Shown here: positions 26,930 to 34,715 of the stretch, one piece after another | Layout of the letters: every line of letters starts with the position of its first letter | Numbering within the stretch: position 1 is the stretch's first letter | Source of the DNA: Streptomyces bambusae | Lineage (GTDB): Bacteria > Actinomycetota > Actinomycetes > Streptomycetales > Streptomycetaceae | Direction of reading: 5' to 3' | Assembly: GCF_020532645.1 (NCBI RefSeq) | Contig: NZ_JAJAUZ010000050.1 | Span: forward strand, 1-55,668 | Length of the DNA stretch: 55,668 bases | Notes under the pieces: generated by a model | What the model was told of the DNA's origin: nothing | Database searches by the model: none | Seen by the model: the letters and a program-made list of their open reading frames with translations, nothing else | Position numbers and translations under genes: made by a program

Positions 26930-27328
26930 GTGAACACCAGTGACGGAACCACCCTGACCGTCCCCGGCCCCGCACCGGGGCCCGGCGACACCGCGGCCCT
27001 GTGCGCGCGCCTGATCGACCTCTGCCGGCACGGACCGCCGGGCCCCGGCGCGGACCCCGGCCCCGCCCCCGGCAGCGTCCACGTCGACGTCTCGGCCGTC
27101 ACCGAGCCGGGCCTGGCCGCCGTGGACCTGCTGGCCCGGCTGGCCCTGACCGCCCGCCGGCACGGCACCCGGCTGCGGGTGACCGGCGCCGGCGGGCGGC
27201 TGCGCGCCTTACTGGCCCTGGCCGGCCTGACCGACCTGCTCGGGCAGCAGCCGCTCGGGCAGGCCGAACATCGGGAACCACCGGTCGGTGTCCAGGAAGG
27301 AATTGATCCCGACGATCTTCCCGTCTGA
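26930..27328 (+). CDS. STAS-domain protein
   Basis: This protein of about 132 residues resembles anti-sigma-factor antagonists. The STAS core is LTVPGPAPGPGDTAALCARL, VHVDVSAVTEPGLAAVDLLA, and a C-terminal helix RLRALLALAGLTDLLG. In place of the usual DxSG phosphorylation loop it has SAVTEPGLAAV, so normal kinase control is doubtful. The GTG at 26930 is preferred because the ATG at 26897 lies in the deoA terminator loop. The last 40 codons overlap the 3' end of the convergent sigma-factor gene by 120 bases, and residues after about 105 look antisense-derived rather than STAS-like. Confidence 0.6.
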   Translation: MNTSDGTTLTVPGPAPGPGDTAALCARLIDLCRHGPPGPGADPGPAPGSVHVDVSAVTEPGLAAVDLLARLALTARRHGTRLRVTGAGGRLRALLALAGLTDLLGQQPLGQAEHREPPVGVQEGIDPDDLPV

Positions 27329-28219
27329 GATCTCCAGCACCTGCAGCGCCCACGGCACGTGTCCGTCGCCGTCCTCCGCCCGCCGGTACTGCGCGAAGGC
27401 GGGCAGCCCGTTGGCCACGGTCGGCAGCAGCCGCGAGCCCTTGCAGCCGCTGCCCTGCTCCAGGTGCCAGGCGGCGATGTCCGCCGGCCCCTGGAGCCAC
27501 AGGTCGAACGGCGGCATGGACAGCACCGCGTCCTCGTGCAGCAGCGCGGTCAGCTGCTCGATGTCGTACCCCTCGAAAGCCGTCAGGTAGCGGTCCAGCA
27601 GCCTGGCCTGCTCCTCGTCGAGCGGGTCCGCGGCATCGCCCTCGCGGATGTCCTGCGCGGCGAGCGTGGCCCGGGCCCGCTGGAGCGCGCTGTTCACCGA
27701 CGCGACCGTGGTCCCCAGCAGCTCGGCGACCTCACCGGCCTTCCACGCCAGCACCTCGCGCAGGATGAGCACCGCCCGCTGCCGGGCCGGCAGGTGCTGG
27801 AGCGCGGCCACGAACGCCAGCCGCACCGACTCCCGCGCCAGGGCCGTCTCCGCCGGGTCCGCGGTCTGCGGCAGCACCCGGCCGTCCGGCACCGGCTCCA
27901 GCCAGGTCACCTCGGACCGGGTGTTCAGCACCGCCGAGGCCTGCGCCTGCGGCGCCGTCAGGTCCATCGGCCGGGCCCGCTTGTTGCCCGCGCTGAGCAT
28001 GTCGAGGCACACGTTGGTCGCGATCCGGTACAGCCAGGACCGCACCGAGGAACGCCCCTCGAAGCTGTCGTAGCTGCGCCAGGCCCGGATGCAGGTCTCC
28101 TGGACGGCGTCCTCGGCGTCGAACGACGAGCCGAGCATGCGGTAGCAGTAGCCGGTCAGCTCCACCCGGTGGCGGTCGAGTGCCCCGTCCAGCTCGGGCC
28201 TGGTCGCGAGCTCGCTCAT
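27209..28219 (-). CDS. Sigma-70 family factor with SnoaL-like tail
   Basis: This 336-residue factor combines sigma regions 2 (YCYRMLGSSFDAEDAVQETC, RSWLYRIATNVCLDML) and 4 (LPARQRAVLILREVLAWKAG, LLGTTVASVNSALQRARATL) with a SnoaL-like C-terminal domain (about residues 210-325: LDRYLTAFEGYDIEQLTALL, FDLWLQGPADIAAWHL). This layout matches the SigG/TIGR02960 group, where the C-terminal domain is thought to modulate activity in place of an anti-sigma protein. It starts at ATG 28219, and its 3' end overlaps the STAS gene by 120 bases. No anti-sigma gene is adjacent. Confidence 0.87.
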   Translation of the reverse strand: MSELATRPELDGALDRHRVELTGYCYRMLGSSFDAEDAVQETCIRAWRSYDSFEGRSSVRSWLYRIATNVCLDMLSAGNKRARPMDLTAPQAQASAVLNTRSEVTWLEPVPDGRVLPQTADPAETALARESVRLAFVAALQHLPARQRAVLILREVLAWKAGEVAELLGTTVASVNSALQRARATLAAQDIREGDAADPLDEEQARLLDRYLTAFEGYDIEQLTALLHEDAVLSMPPFDLWLQGPADIAAWHLEQGSGCKGSRLLPTVANGLPAFAQYRRAEDGDGHVPWALQVLEISDGKIVGINSFLDTDRWFPMFGLPERLLPEQVGQAGQGQ

Positions 28220-28302
28220 CTCTGCCTTCCCCCTGGATAGCCGTTACGGGGAACGTACCCCAGGGGTCTGACAACGGCAGCCGGAACGCCCTCCGGCCCC
28301 GC

Positions 28303-29031
28303 TCACGTGCCCGGCTTGGTCCCGTACACGAACACGTCCTCGCCCTTCTTCAGGAGGCTCCAGTACTTCTTCGCGTCCGCGTCCCGCATGTTCACGCAGC
28401 CGCCCGAGCCCGGCGGGTTCCACATCGACTTGGTCGTGGAGTGGAAGGCCTGGCCGCCGTCGAAGAACTGCGAGTACGGCATCCACACGTGGTAGATCGT
28501 CGACCAGTGGTTGAGCTCGCGCCGGTAGACCTTCTTCAGGCCGGTGCGGGTCTCGGTGCCGTCCTTGCCGGTGCGCACCGGCACCGGCCCGTACACGAGG
28601 GCGGCGCCGTCCTGGATCCAGCTCAGCTGCCGGGTCAGGTCCACGCACGCGATGCGGCCGCGGTTGACGGGGCACTTGCCGGCCTTGTTCGGGGTCTTGC
28701 CGGCTGCCTGCTGCGCCAGCATCGTGCTCATCGTCCGCCAGGTGACGATCCCCGCGTACCCGACGGTCGGGGTGATGCCGTGCTTGCCCTGGAAGGCCCG
28801 GATCGCGGTGCAGTCGGACGCCGACTGCCGTCCGTCCACCGGCAGCCCCAGGAACTTCTCCACCTCGCGCTGGTAGGGGCCGGTCGTCAGGTTGCAGGAG
28901 GCGGCCGCCGCGGGCGCCGCCGTCACCGCCGCCGTCAGCGGCACCACCAGGGCCGCGGTCGCCACCCCGGCCGCCGCGGTGCGCCGCAGCCGGCCCGTGC
29001 CTATCCGTCCGGTCCCGCCCATCCCGCCCAT
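28303..29031 (-). CDS. Exported L,D-transpeptidase with SGGC motif
   Basis: This exported protein of about 242 residues has an Arg-containing signal peptide (TGRLRRTAAAGVATAALVVP, cleavage probably after AAPAAAA). A cysteine-containing peptidoglycan-binding domain follows (about 48-110, EVEKFLGLPVDGRQSASDCT), then a YkuD domain. The general His is His 197 in QAFHSTTKS and the nucleophile is Cys 212 in GSGGCVNMRD; the usual SHGC is SGGC here. The start lies in a GGCGGGATG triplet repeat: ATG 29031 is chosen, with GTG 29040 or ATG 29022 also possible. It is a single gene between the SnoaL-type sigma gene and the MFS gene. Confidence 0.85.
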   Translation of the reverse strand: MGGMGGTGRIGTGRLRRTAAAGVATAALVVPLTAAVTAAPAAAASCNLTTGPYQREVEKFLGLPVDGRQSASDCTAIRAFQGKHGITPTVGYAGIVTWRTMSTMLAQQAAGKTPNKAGKCPVNRGRIACVDLTRQLSWIQDGAALVYGPVPVRTGKDGTETRTGLKKVYRRELNHWSTIYHVWMPYSQFFDGGQAFHSTTKSMWNPPGSGGCVNMRDADAKKYWSLLKKGEDVFVYGTKPGT

Positions 29032-29112
29032 CCCGCCCACTCCCTCGCCCTCGAAGCCCGCGGGGTCCACGACGCCCGCGTACCCGCGGACCGGCCCCCT
29101 GGAGTGAGACGC

Positions 29113-29149
29113 ACGGCGGCCCGGGGCGAGTTGCACCCCGGGCCGCCGT
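29113..29149 (-). terminator. 14-bp hairpin after MFS gene
   Basis: ACGGCGGCCCGGGG (29113-29126) pairs perfectly with 29136-29149 around a 9-base loop. It follows the stop of the minus-strand MFS gene at 29181 and should terminate it. Confidence 0.75.
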
Positions 29150-29180
29150 ATTGGTCCTCCGCACACCGGCGGACGACCGC

Positions 29181-30467
29181 CTACTGAGTCGTGCGCAGCA
29201 CCAGTCGCCGCTCGGCCCGCGCCACCCGGGATCCGTAGAGCGTGATCGACACGACGCCGAGCACCGCCACCAGCCCGACCAGCACCGTCGCCGGCCAGCC
29301 CGCCGCGTGGAAGGCCACCGCGCCGAGCGTGCCGCCCAGGCTGCTGCCCGCGTAGTACGCCGACTGGTAGAGCGCCGAGGCCTGTGCCCGGCCCGTGACC
29401 GCGGTCCGGCTCACCGCCGACGAGGCGACCGCGTGGCCCGCGAAGAAGCCCGCCGTGATCAGCACCAGCCCGGCCAGGATCAGCGCCAGGTCGTCCGCGA
29501 GCGACAGCAGCAGCCCCGCCGTGGTCGTCGACACCGCCAGGTACAGCGCGCCGCGCCGGCCCAGCCGGCCCACCAGCCGCCCGGCGGCCGCCGAGGACGC
29601 GGTACCCACCAGGTAGATCAGGAAGACCGAGCCGATCACGCCCTGCCCGAGGTGGAACGGCTCCTCGGCCAGCCGGTAGCCGATCACCGTGTACACGGCG
29701 CCGAACACCGTCATGAACAGCGCCCCGATCCCGTACAGCCGCAGCAGCAGCGGGTTCTTCAGGTGCCCGGCCACGGTCCGCCCCAGCGCCCGCGGTTCCA
29801 GGGCCGAGGCCGAGAAGAACCGGGCCCGCGGCAGCAGCACCCGGAAGACGACCGCGCACACCAGGCCCAGCACGCCGACCGCGGCCAGCCCGACGCGCCA
29901 GCCGCCCAGCTGGGCCGCCCAGCCGGACACCAGCCGGCCGGTCATCCCGCCGACCGAGTTCCCCGCCACGAACAGGCCGACAGCACCGATCAGCGCCTTG
30001 GGCCGGACCTCCTCCGCGAGGTACGCCATCGCCGACGCGGGAACGCCCGCGATCGCCGCGCCCTGCACCGCCCGCAGCACCACCAGCGTGTCCAGGTCCG
30101 GCGCGAACGGCACCAGCAGGCCGACCGCCACCGCCACCGCCAGCGACCAGGTCATCATCCGGGTCCGGCCGAACCGGTCGGACAGCGCGCTCAGCGGCAG
30201 CACCAGCAGGGCGAGCGCCCCGGTGGCCGCGGACACCGTCCAGCTGGCCTGACCGGCCGTCACCCCGAGCCCGGCGGAGATCGCCGGCAGCAGTGCCTGG
30301 GTGGAGTAGAGGAGCGCGAAGGTGGCGAGGCCGGCGGCGAACAGCGCGAGGCTCATCCGGCGGTAGCCGGGGCCGCCGGGCGACAGCCGCCCGGCGGCTT
30401 CGGGTGCGGGGAACGGCGCGGTGGAGGCACCCGTGGTGACAGGTGCCCCGGTATGAACGGGAGGCAT
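29181..30467 (-). CDS. MFS transporter
   Basis: This 428-residue major facilitator has about twelve hydrophobic segments. Motifs include LLYSTQALLPAISAGLGVTA at helix 1, SALSDRFGRTRMM (motif A), LRAVQGAAIAGVPASAMAYL and SALYQSAYYAGSSLGGTLGA. It resembles the YnfM/arabinose-efflux-like group of drug or metabolite exporters; the substrate is unknown. ATG 30467 is chosen because TAGCGT sits 7 bases upstream, as for other leaderless genes here; the frame is open to 30563. It is transcribed divergently from the LysR-type gene at 30562, the likely regulator. Confidence 0.87.
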   Translation of the reverse strand: MPPVHTGAPVTTGASTAPFPAPEAAGRLSPGGPGYRRMSLALFAAGLATFALLYSTQALLPAISAGLGVTAGQASWTVSAATGALALLVLPLSALSDRFGRTRMMTWSLAVAVAVGLLVPFAPDLDTLVVLRAVQGAAIAGVPASAMAYLAEEVRPKALIGAVGLFVAGNSVGGMTGRLVSGWAAQLGGWRVGLAAVGVLGLVCAVVFRVLLPRARFFSASALEPRALGRTVAGHLKNPLLLRLYGIGALFMTVFGAVYTVIGYRLAEEPFHLGQGVIGSVFLIYLVGTASSAAAGRLVGRLGRRGALYLAVSTTTAGLLLSLADDLALILAGLVLITAGFFAGHAVASSAVSRTAVTGRAQASALYQSAYYAGSSLGGTLGAVAFHAAGWPATVLVGLVAVLGVVSITLYGSRVARAERRLVLRTTQ

Positions 30468-30561
30468 GCCGACGACGCTATGGCGACCTCCGTTCATGCG
30501 TCCAATGCGCAGAATCGCGATAATCGATGCACTGGCGTATGAGTGCAGCTCAGGAGGGTGC

Positions 30562-31494
30562 ATGTCAACGAGCCGTTACGAAGAAGACATGGCTGTGACA
30601 ACGGTCCTGGCCCCCCGGCTCGCCTACTTCGCCGCCGTGGCCCGCCACGAGCACGTCACCCGGGCCGCCCAGGAGCTGGGCGTTCCGCAGCCCACCCTGT
30701 CCCGGGCCATGGTCCGGCTCGAACAGGACCTGGGCGTCGCCCTGTTCGCCCGCAAGGGCCGCACCGTCACCCTCACCACCGCCGGCCGCACCTTCCTGGC
30801 CTCGGCCGAGCGGGCGATCGGCGAGATCGGCCGCGCCGCCGAATCCGTCCGGGCCGACGCCGACCCGGCCGCCGGCAAGGTGGCCTTCGGCTTCCTCCAC
30901 ACCCTGGGCTCCGAGACCGTACCCGGCCTGATCCGGGCCTTCCGCGCCGACCACCCCAAGGTCCGCTTCTCCCTCGTCCAGAACTACGGCGAGGCCATGC
31001 TGGAGCGGCTGCGGGCCGGCGAACTCGACCTGTGCCTCACCTCGCCCGTGCCCGACGCCCCCGACCTGGCCGCCCGCCGGCTGGACGAGCAGCGGCTGCG
31101 GCTGGTCGTCCCCGACGACCACCGGCTGGCCGGCCGCAAGCGGATCCGGCTCGCCGAGGCCGCCGACGAAACCTTCGTCACCCTCGAACCCGGCTACGGG
31201 CTGCGCCGCATCACCGACGACCTGTGCGCCGAGGCCGGGTTCAGCCCGCGGGTGGCGTTCGAGGGCGAGGAGGCCGAGACCCTGCGCGGACTGGTCGCCG
31301 CCGGCCTCGGCGTCGCCCTGCTGCCGCCGCCCGCCGTGGCCCGCCCGGGCGTCGTCGAACTCACCGTCACCGCGCCGCGCGCGGTCCGCGAGATCGGCGT
31401 GGCCTGGCTCGACGGCCACCCCGACACCCCGCCGGTCGCCGCCTTCAAACGCTTCCTGCTCTCCCGCCGCGGCCGGCTCCTCCCGGAGCTCTGA
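30562..31494 (+). CDS. LysR-type transcriptional regulator
   Basis: This 310-residue protein has an N-terminal winged helix-turn-helix (about 17-75: LAYFAAVARHEHVTRAAQEL, PQPTLSRAMVRLEQDLGVAL) and a C-terminal periplasmic-binding-like effector domain (from about 105, KVAFGFLHTLGSETVPGLI). ATG 30562 has a strong ribosome-binding site, GGAGGGTG. The divergent MFS gene lies 94 bases away, and the gap contains ATCGCGATAATCGAT, a dyad near the LysR T-N11-A style, so the regulator probably controls the exporter. It is convergent with the LuxR-like gene, with only 8 bases between stops. Confidence 0.9.
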   Translation: MSTSRYEEDMAVTTVLAPRLAYFAAVARHEHVTRAAQELGVPQPTLSRAMVRLEQDLGVALFARKGRTVTLTTAGRTFLASAERAIGEIGRAAESVRADADPAAGKVAFGFLHTLGSETVPGLIRAFRADHPKVRFSLVQNYGEAMLERLRAGELDLCLTSPVPDAPDLAARRLDEQRLRLVVPDDHRLAGRKRIRLAEAADETFVTLEPGYGLRRITDDLCAEAGFSPRVAFEGEEAETLRGLVAAGLGVALLPPPAVARPGVVELTVTAPRAVREIGVAWLDGHPDTPPVAAFKRFLLSRRGRLLPEL

Positions 31495-31502
31495 ACCGGC
31501 CC

Positions 31503-32516
31503 CTACGAGAGCTCCCGCGCCTCCTGCTGCCGGGCGCCCGCCGCCAGCCAGCCCGCCTGGAACCGGCTCCGGGCGCCCACCGCCCGCATGATCTCCGCGA
31601 TGTGCCGCTGGCAGGTCCGCTCCGACATCCCCAGCCGTCGCGCGATCACCTTGTCCTCGACGCCCTCCGCCAGCAACTGCACGATCGTCTGGCGCAGTTC
31701 GTCCGAGATCGACCGCGCCAGATCCGGACCCACCGTGGTCGGGAACGGCTCCGCCTCCAGCCACGACCGCTCGAAGGCCCCCGTCATGAACTGCACGACG
31801 CTCGGCTCGCGCACCACCAGCGCCGCCCCGTTCACCGCCGACCCGTCCGCACCCCGCACCGCCATCAGCCCGGTCCGCCCGTCGAACACCAGCATCCGCA
31901 TCAGCCCGTCCCCGAGCGTGCGCACCTGCGCCCCCAGCGCCGTCAGCCGCTCCACGTACGCCGCCGTCGGCCGGTCGTAGCGGGCGGTGTGCTGGTAGAT
32001 GGTCCGGATCCGCACCCCGCGCGCCAGCATCGACTCGTCCCGCCCGATCGCCTCCTCCAGCGTCTCCACCGGCCGGCCGCCGCCGGGCTGCGAGCTGATC
32101 AGCTCCCGTCCGCAGGACGCGGCCAGCTCGGCGATGATCGAACGGACCGCACCCAGCTCCGTCACCAGCTCCAGCCCGCCCGCCCCCTCCGGATCCCGCC
32201 GCGCGGCCCCCGCCTCGTACGCCGGCAGCAGCTCCTCCAGCCGCTGCCGGGTCCGGTCCATCTCCTCCTGCGTCTCCCGCATCCGCACCGCCAGCGGCGC
32301 CAGCGCCCGGGCCGCCGCCGCCCGCGGCTCGACCGCGCACCACCCGTCCGCGGTCCCGGCCGCCCGCTGCACCAGGTGCGCCGCGGCCAGCTCCGCCAGC
32401 GCCGCCTCCGCCTCCGGGCCCAGCGCGGCCACCGCCTCCGCGGGGCGGAACGCGGGCCGGTCGGCCGCGTACGCGTACAGGCGCCGGGCGGCCGGGCTCA
32501 CATGGTCGGCGGACAT
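31503..32516 (-). CDS. LuxR-type HTH regulator
   Basis: This 337-residue regulator has an N-terminal TrmB-like winged helix (about 5-60, SPAARRLYAYAADRPAFRPA), a coiled region (RMRETQEEMDRTRQRLEELL), a middle part resembling a phospholipase-D-like or effector-sensing fold (about 130-260), and a C-terminal LuxR helix-turn-helix (about 270-330: VQLLAEGVEDKVIARRLGMS, ERTCQRHIAEIM). ATG 32516 is used; GTG 32522 has closer spacing to AGGGAC. It is divergent from the ATP-grasp gene at 32655, so the two probably form a regulator-target pair. No receiver domain is present, so a small ligand rather than a kinase is likely. Confidence 0.85.
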   Translation of the reverse strand: MSADHVSPAARRLYAYAADRPAFRPAEAVAALGPEAEAALAELAAAHLVQRAAGTADGWCAVEPRAAAARALAPLAVRMRETQEEMDRTRQRLEELLPAYEAGAARRDPEGAGGLELVTELGAVRSIIAELAASCGRELISSQPGGGRPVETLEEAIGRDESMLARGVRIRTIYQHTARYDRPTAAYVERLTALGAQVRTLGDGLMRMLVFDGRTGLMAVRGADGSAVNGAALVVREPSVVQFMTGAFERSWLEAEPFPTTVGPDLARSISDELRQTIVQLLAEGVEDKVIARRLGMSERTCQRHIAEIMRAVGARSRFQAGWLAAGARQQEARELS

Positions 32517-32654
32517 GACCACATTCGTCCCTGTCTGCAGGCGTTCGTAAACCCCTCTTGTTTCCGCAAGTCGCCCATCCGAACCGTCGGCCCCCGGTAC
32601 GGACCAATCCGTGCGGGGCAGAGTGGTCCGCACGGCGTGAAGGGGGAGCGCGGG

Positions 32655-33905
32655 ATGGGACCGGGGAAGCCCGTGGCTGTGCTGCTGAGCCCGCGCCCCG
32701 CCGTCGTGGCCGCCGCCCGCCGGGCGGGTGCGCACGCCCTGGTGGTGGCGCCGGGTCCGCCCGGGCCGTCCGTCCGAGAGGGGGCGGAGCGGCCGGTCCG
32801 GGCGGACTGGCGCGACCACCGCCGGCTCGTCGCCGCCCTGGCCGGCGTGCCCGCGGTGCGCCGCGGCGAAGCCGCCGTCTTCGGCTTCGCCGCGGACAGC
32901 GCCCTGCCCGCCGCCCGCGCCAACGAGGAACTCGGCCTGCCCGGCACCCCCGCGGCCGCCGTCGCCGCCCTCATGGACAAGGCAGCCCTGCGCGCCCGGG
33001 TCAATGCCGCCTTCGGCCGCCCGGTGTCCTTCGCGCGGTGCGGGCGGGCCGCCCTCATCCCGTTCCTCGCCGGCCTCATCGGCTTCCCCTGCGTGGTCAA
33101 GCCGCGGGCCGGCGCCGACGGAGAGGGCGTCCGGCTGCTCCTCGACGCCCACCAGGCCGAACAGGCCGTGCACGACTACCCGGAGATCACCGACCTGCTC
33201 GTCGAGGAACTCCTCGAAGGCCCCGAGATCACCGTCGAGACCCTGTCCCGCGGCGGCCGTCACCGCATCCTCGGCCTCACCCGGCTCCAGGCCGCCGCCG
33301 GCCCCGGCCTCGCCGTCGCCGGCCACACCGTCCCGGTGCCCCTCGACGCCCGCACCGCCGACGGCGTACGCGCCCTGGTCCGCCGGGTCCTGAACCTCGC
33401 CGGTCACCGCGACGGCCCCGCCCACACCGAGATCGTCCTCACCGCCCGCGGCCCCCGGCTGATCGAGGCGCACGCCCGCCCGCCCGGCCCCGAACTCGCC
33501 CAGCTGCTCCGGCTGGGCCTGGGTTCCGACGTCCTCGCCTGCACGCTCGCCGCCGGCCTCGGCCTGCCCGCCCCGGTCCGCCCGCCCCGCGCCGCCCACG
33601 CCGGCCTGCGCTTCCTCGACTTCCCGCCCGGGCCCCTCGACCTGTCCGGCAGCCTCCCGGCGGCCCGGGCGCTGCCCGGGGTGGTGCGCATCCGGGTGGA
33701 CGTGCCGCCCGGGGGCACCGTCCGGCACGCCCCCACCGGCTCCTTCCACCACGGCCACGTCCTGGCCACCGGCCGCACCGCGGCGGCCGTGGCCCACAGC
33801 CTCGACGAGGCCGCCGCCCTGCTCGCGCCGGAACCCGGCGGCCGGCCCGCCCAGCCGCCCGGCCCCGCCACCGGGCGGCCGGTGCCGGGCTCACCCCCGC
33901 AGTGA
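32655..33905 (+). CDS. ATP-grasp domain protein
   Basis: This 416-residue protein belongs to the ATP-grasp fold of carboxylate-amine/thiol ligases. The N-terminal pre-ATP-grasp region (about 1-95) reads VAVLLSPRPAVVAAARRAGA. The ATP-binding parts are MDKAALRARVNAAFGRP, FPCVVKPRAGADGEGVRLL, LLVEELLEGPEITVETLSRG and the metal site HTEIVLTARGPRLIEAHARP. The final 30 residues are Pro/Gly-rich. ATG 32655 follows GGGGGAG. It may join an amino acid to a carboxylate in a small natural product, but no other biosynthetic gene is adjacent. It lies opposite the LuxR-type gene and overlaps the convergent hydrolase gene by 15 bases. Confidence 0.85.
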   Translation: MGPGKPVAVLLSPRPAVVAAARRAGAHALVVAPGPPGPSVREGAERPVRADWRDHRRLVAALAGVPAVRRGEAAVFGFAADSALPAARANEELGLPGTPAAAVAALMDKAALRARVNAAFGRPVSFARCGRAALIPFLAGLIGFPCVVKPRAGADGEGVRLLLDAHQAEQAVHDYPEITDLLVEELLEGPEITVETLSRGGRHRILGLTRLQAAAGPGLAVAGHTVPVPLDARTADGVRALVRRVLNLAGHRDGPAHTEIVLTARGPRLIEAHARPPGPELAQLLRLGLGSDVLACTLAAGLGLPAPVRPPRAAHAGLRFLDFPPGPLDLSGSLPAARALPGVVRIRVDVPPGGTVRHAPTGSFHHGHVLATGRTAAAVAHSLDEAAALLAPEPGGRPAQPPGPATGRPVPGSPPQ

Positions 33906-34601
33906 CCGCCCGAAGCCCGACGCCAGCGGCATCCGCAGACCCAGCGGCGGGGGAGCGGCCAGCGCATCGGTGACCGGGCGCGACCAGCGGCCCGTGAACA
34001 GCGCGCCGAGGACGAAGTCCACGGCCAGCGCGACGACTTCGGGCCGGTGCTCGCGCAACGAGTGGCCGTCCGAATGCACCTCGAAACGGCAGGTCGAACG
34101 ATTCGCCTTCTTCGCCCGCTCGGCCAGCCGGAACGACAACTCCGGGTCCACCACAGCGTCGTTGGTGCCGTGTGCAATCAACACCCGGCGCCCGGCAAGC
34201 TGTTTCACCGGTTCGGGGGAGACGGTCGGTGCCGGCTCGGGCAGGCAAGGGGCGAGCGCCAGAACGGAGTTGACGGCCTCGTGCCCGGCGCTGCGCAGTG
34301 CCGACAGGCCGCCGGGTCCGTACCCGGCCAGGCAGACCGGCACGTCCCCGTACCGCCGCACCACCTCGTCCACCGCCCACCCGGCCGCCGCCCCCGGCGC
34401 CGCGCCGCGCACCGCGTGCACGGCCAGCCCCTCCGCCGCCCCCGCCCGCAGCAGCGCCCGCCCCAACGGGCGGACCGGGCCGGAGGAGAGCCGGGAGGAA
34501 CCCGGGAGTAACAGGACGACGCCACTGACCACCTCGGAGCCGTTCGCGCGGGCCGCCCGTCCCAGACGGGCCCCGCGCACCGGCGGCGCATGCTGTGCCA
34601 T
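33891..34601 (-). CDS. Alpha/beta-hydrolase-like protein lacking nucleophile Ser
   Basis: This 236-residue protein has the alpha/beta-hydrolase layout: VVSGVVLLLPGSSR as the first strand with oxyanion loop, VPVCLAGYGPGGLSAL at the nucleophile elbow, VLIAHGTNDAVVDPELS with Asp 148, and VHSDGHSLREH with His 180. The elbow reads G-Y-G-P-G, so the catalytic Ser or Cys (position 95) is Gly; I checked the codon on both strands. Asp and His remain. It may be non-catalytic or use another chemistry. It is convergent with the ATP-grasp gene and lies 114 bases upstream of add, on the opposite strand. Confidence 0.75.
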   Translation of the reverse strand: MAQHAPPVRGARLGRAARANGSEVVSGVVLLLPGSSRLSSGPVRPLGRALLRAGAAEGLAVHAVRGAAPGAAAGWAVDEVVRRYGDVPVCLAGYGPGGLSALRSAGHEAVNSVLALAPCLPEPAPTVSPEPVKQLAGRRVLIAHGTNDAVVDPELSFRLAERAKKANRSTCRFEVHSDGHSLREHRPEVVALAVDFVLGALFTGRWSRPVTDALAAPPPLGLRMPLASGFGRSLRG

Positions 34602-34686
34602 GGGGGAACAGTCTCAGACCCCGGGGTGTACGCCACCCGTCCGCGCGGTCACTGTTACGTATCGACCGCCCGGCCCGCACAAGCAC

Positions 34687-34709
34687 TCTACGCGCGTAGG
34701 GGCTACAGT
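34687..34709 (+). promoter_or_regulatory. add operator and leaderless promoter
   Basis: The operator TCTACGCGCGTAGG (34687-34700) ends 3 bases before a -10 hexamer TACAGT (34704-34709). The adenosine deaminase ATG begins 6 bases further on, so the mRNA should start at or next to the ATG. A bound repressor would cover the polymerase binding site. No good -35 is visible. Confidence 0.75.
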
Positions 34710-34715
34710 GCCGAG

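Noticed and set aside
30543..32654. Long plus-strand frame running ahead of the ATP-grasp gene
   Set aside because: It is a shadow over the LysR-type and LuxR-type genes; the ribosome-binding site GGGGGAG places the real start at 32655.
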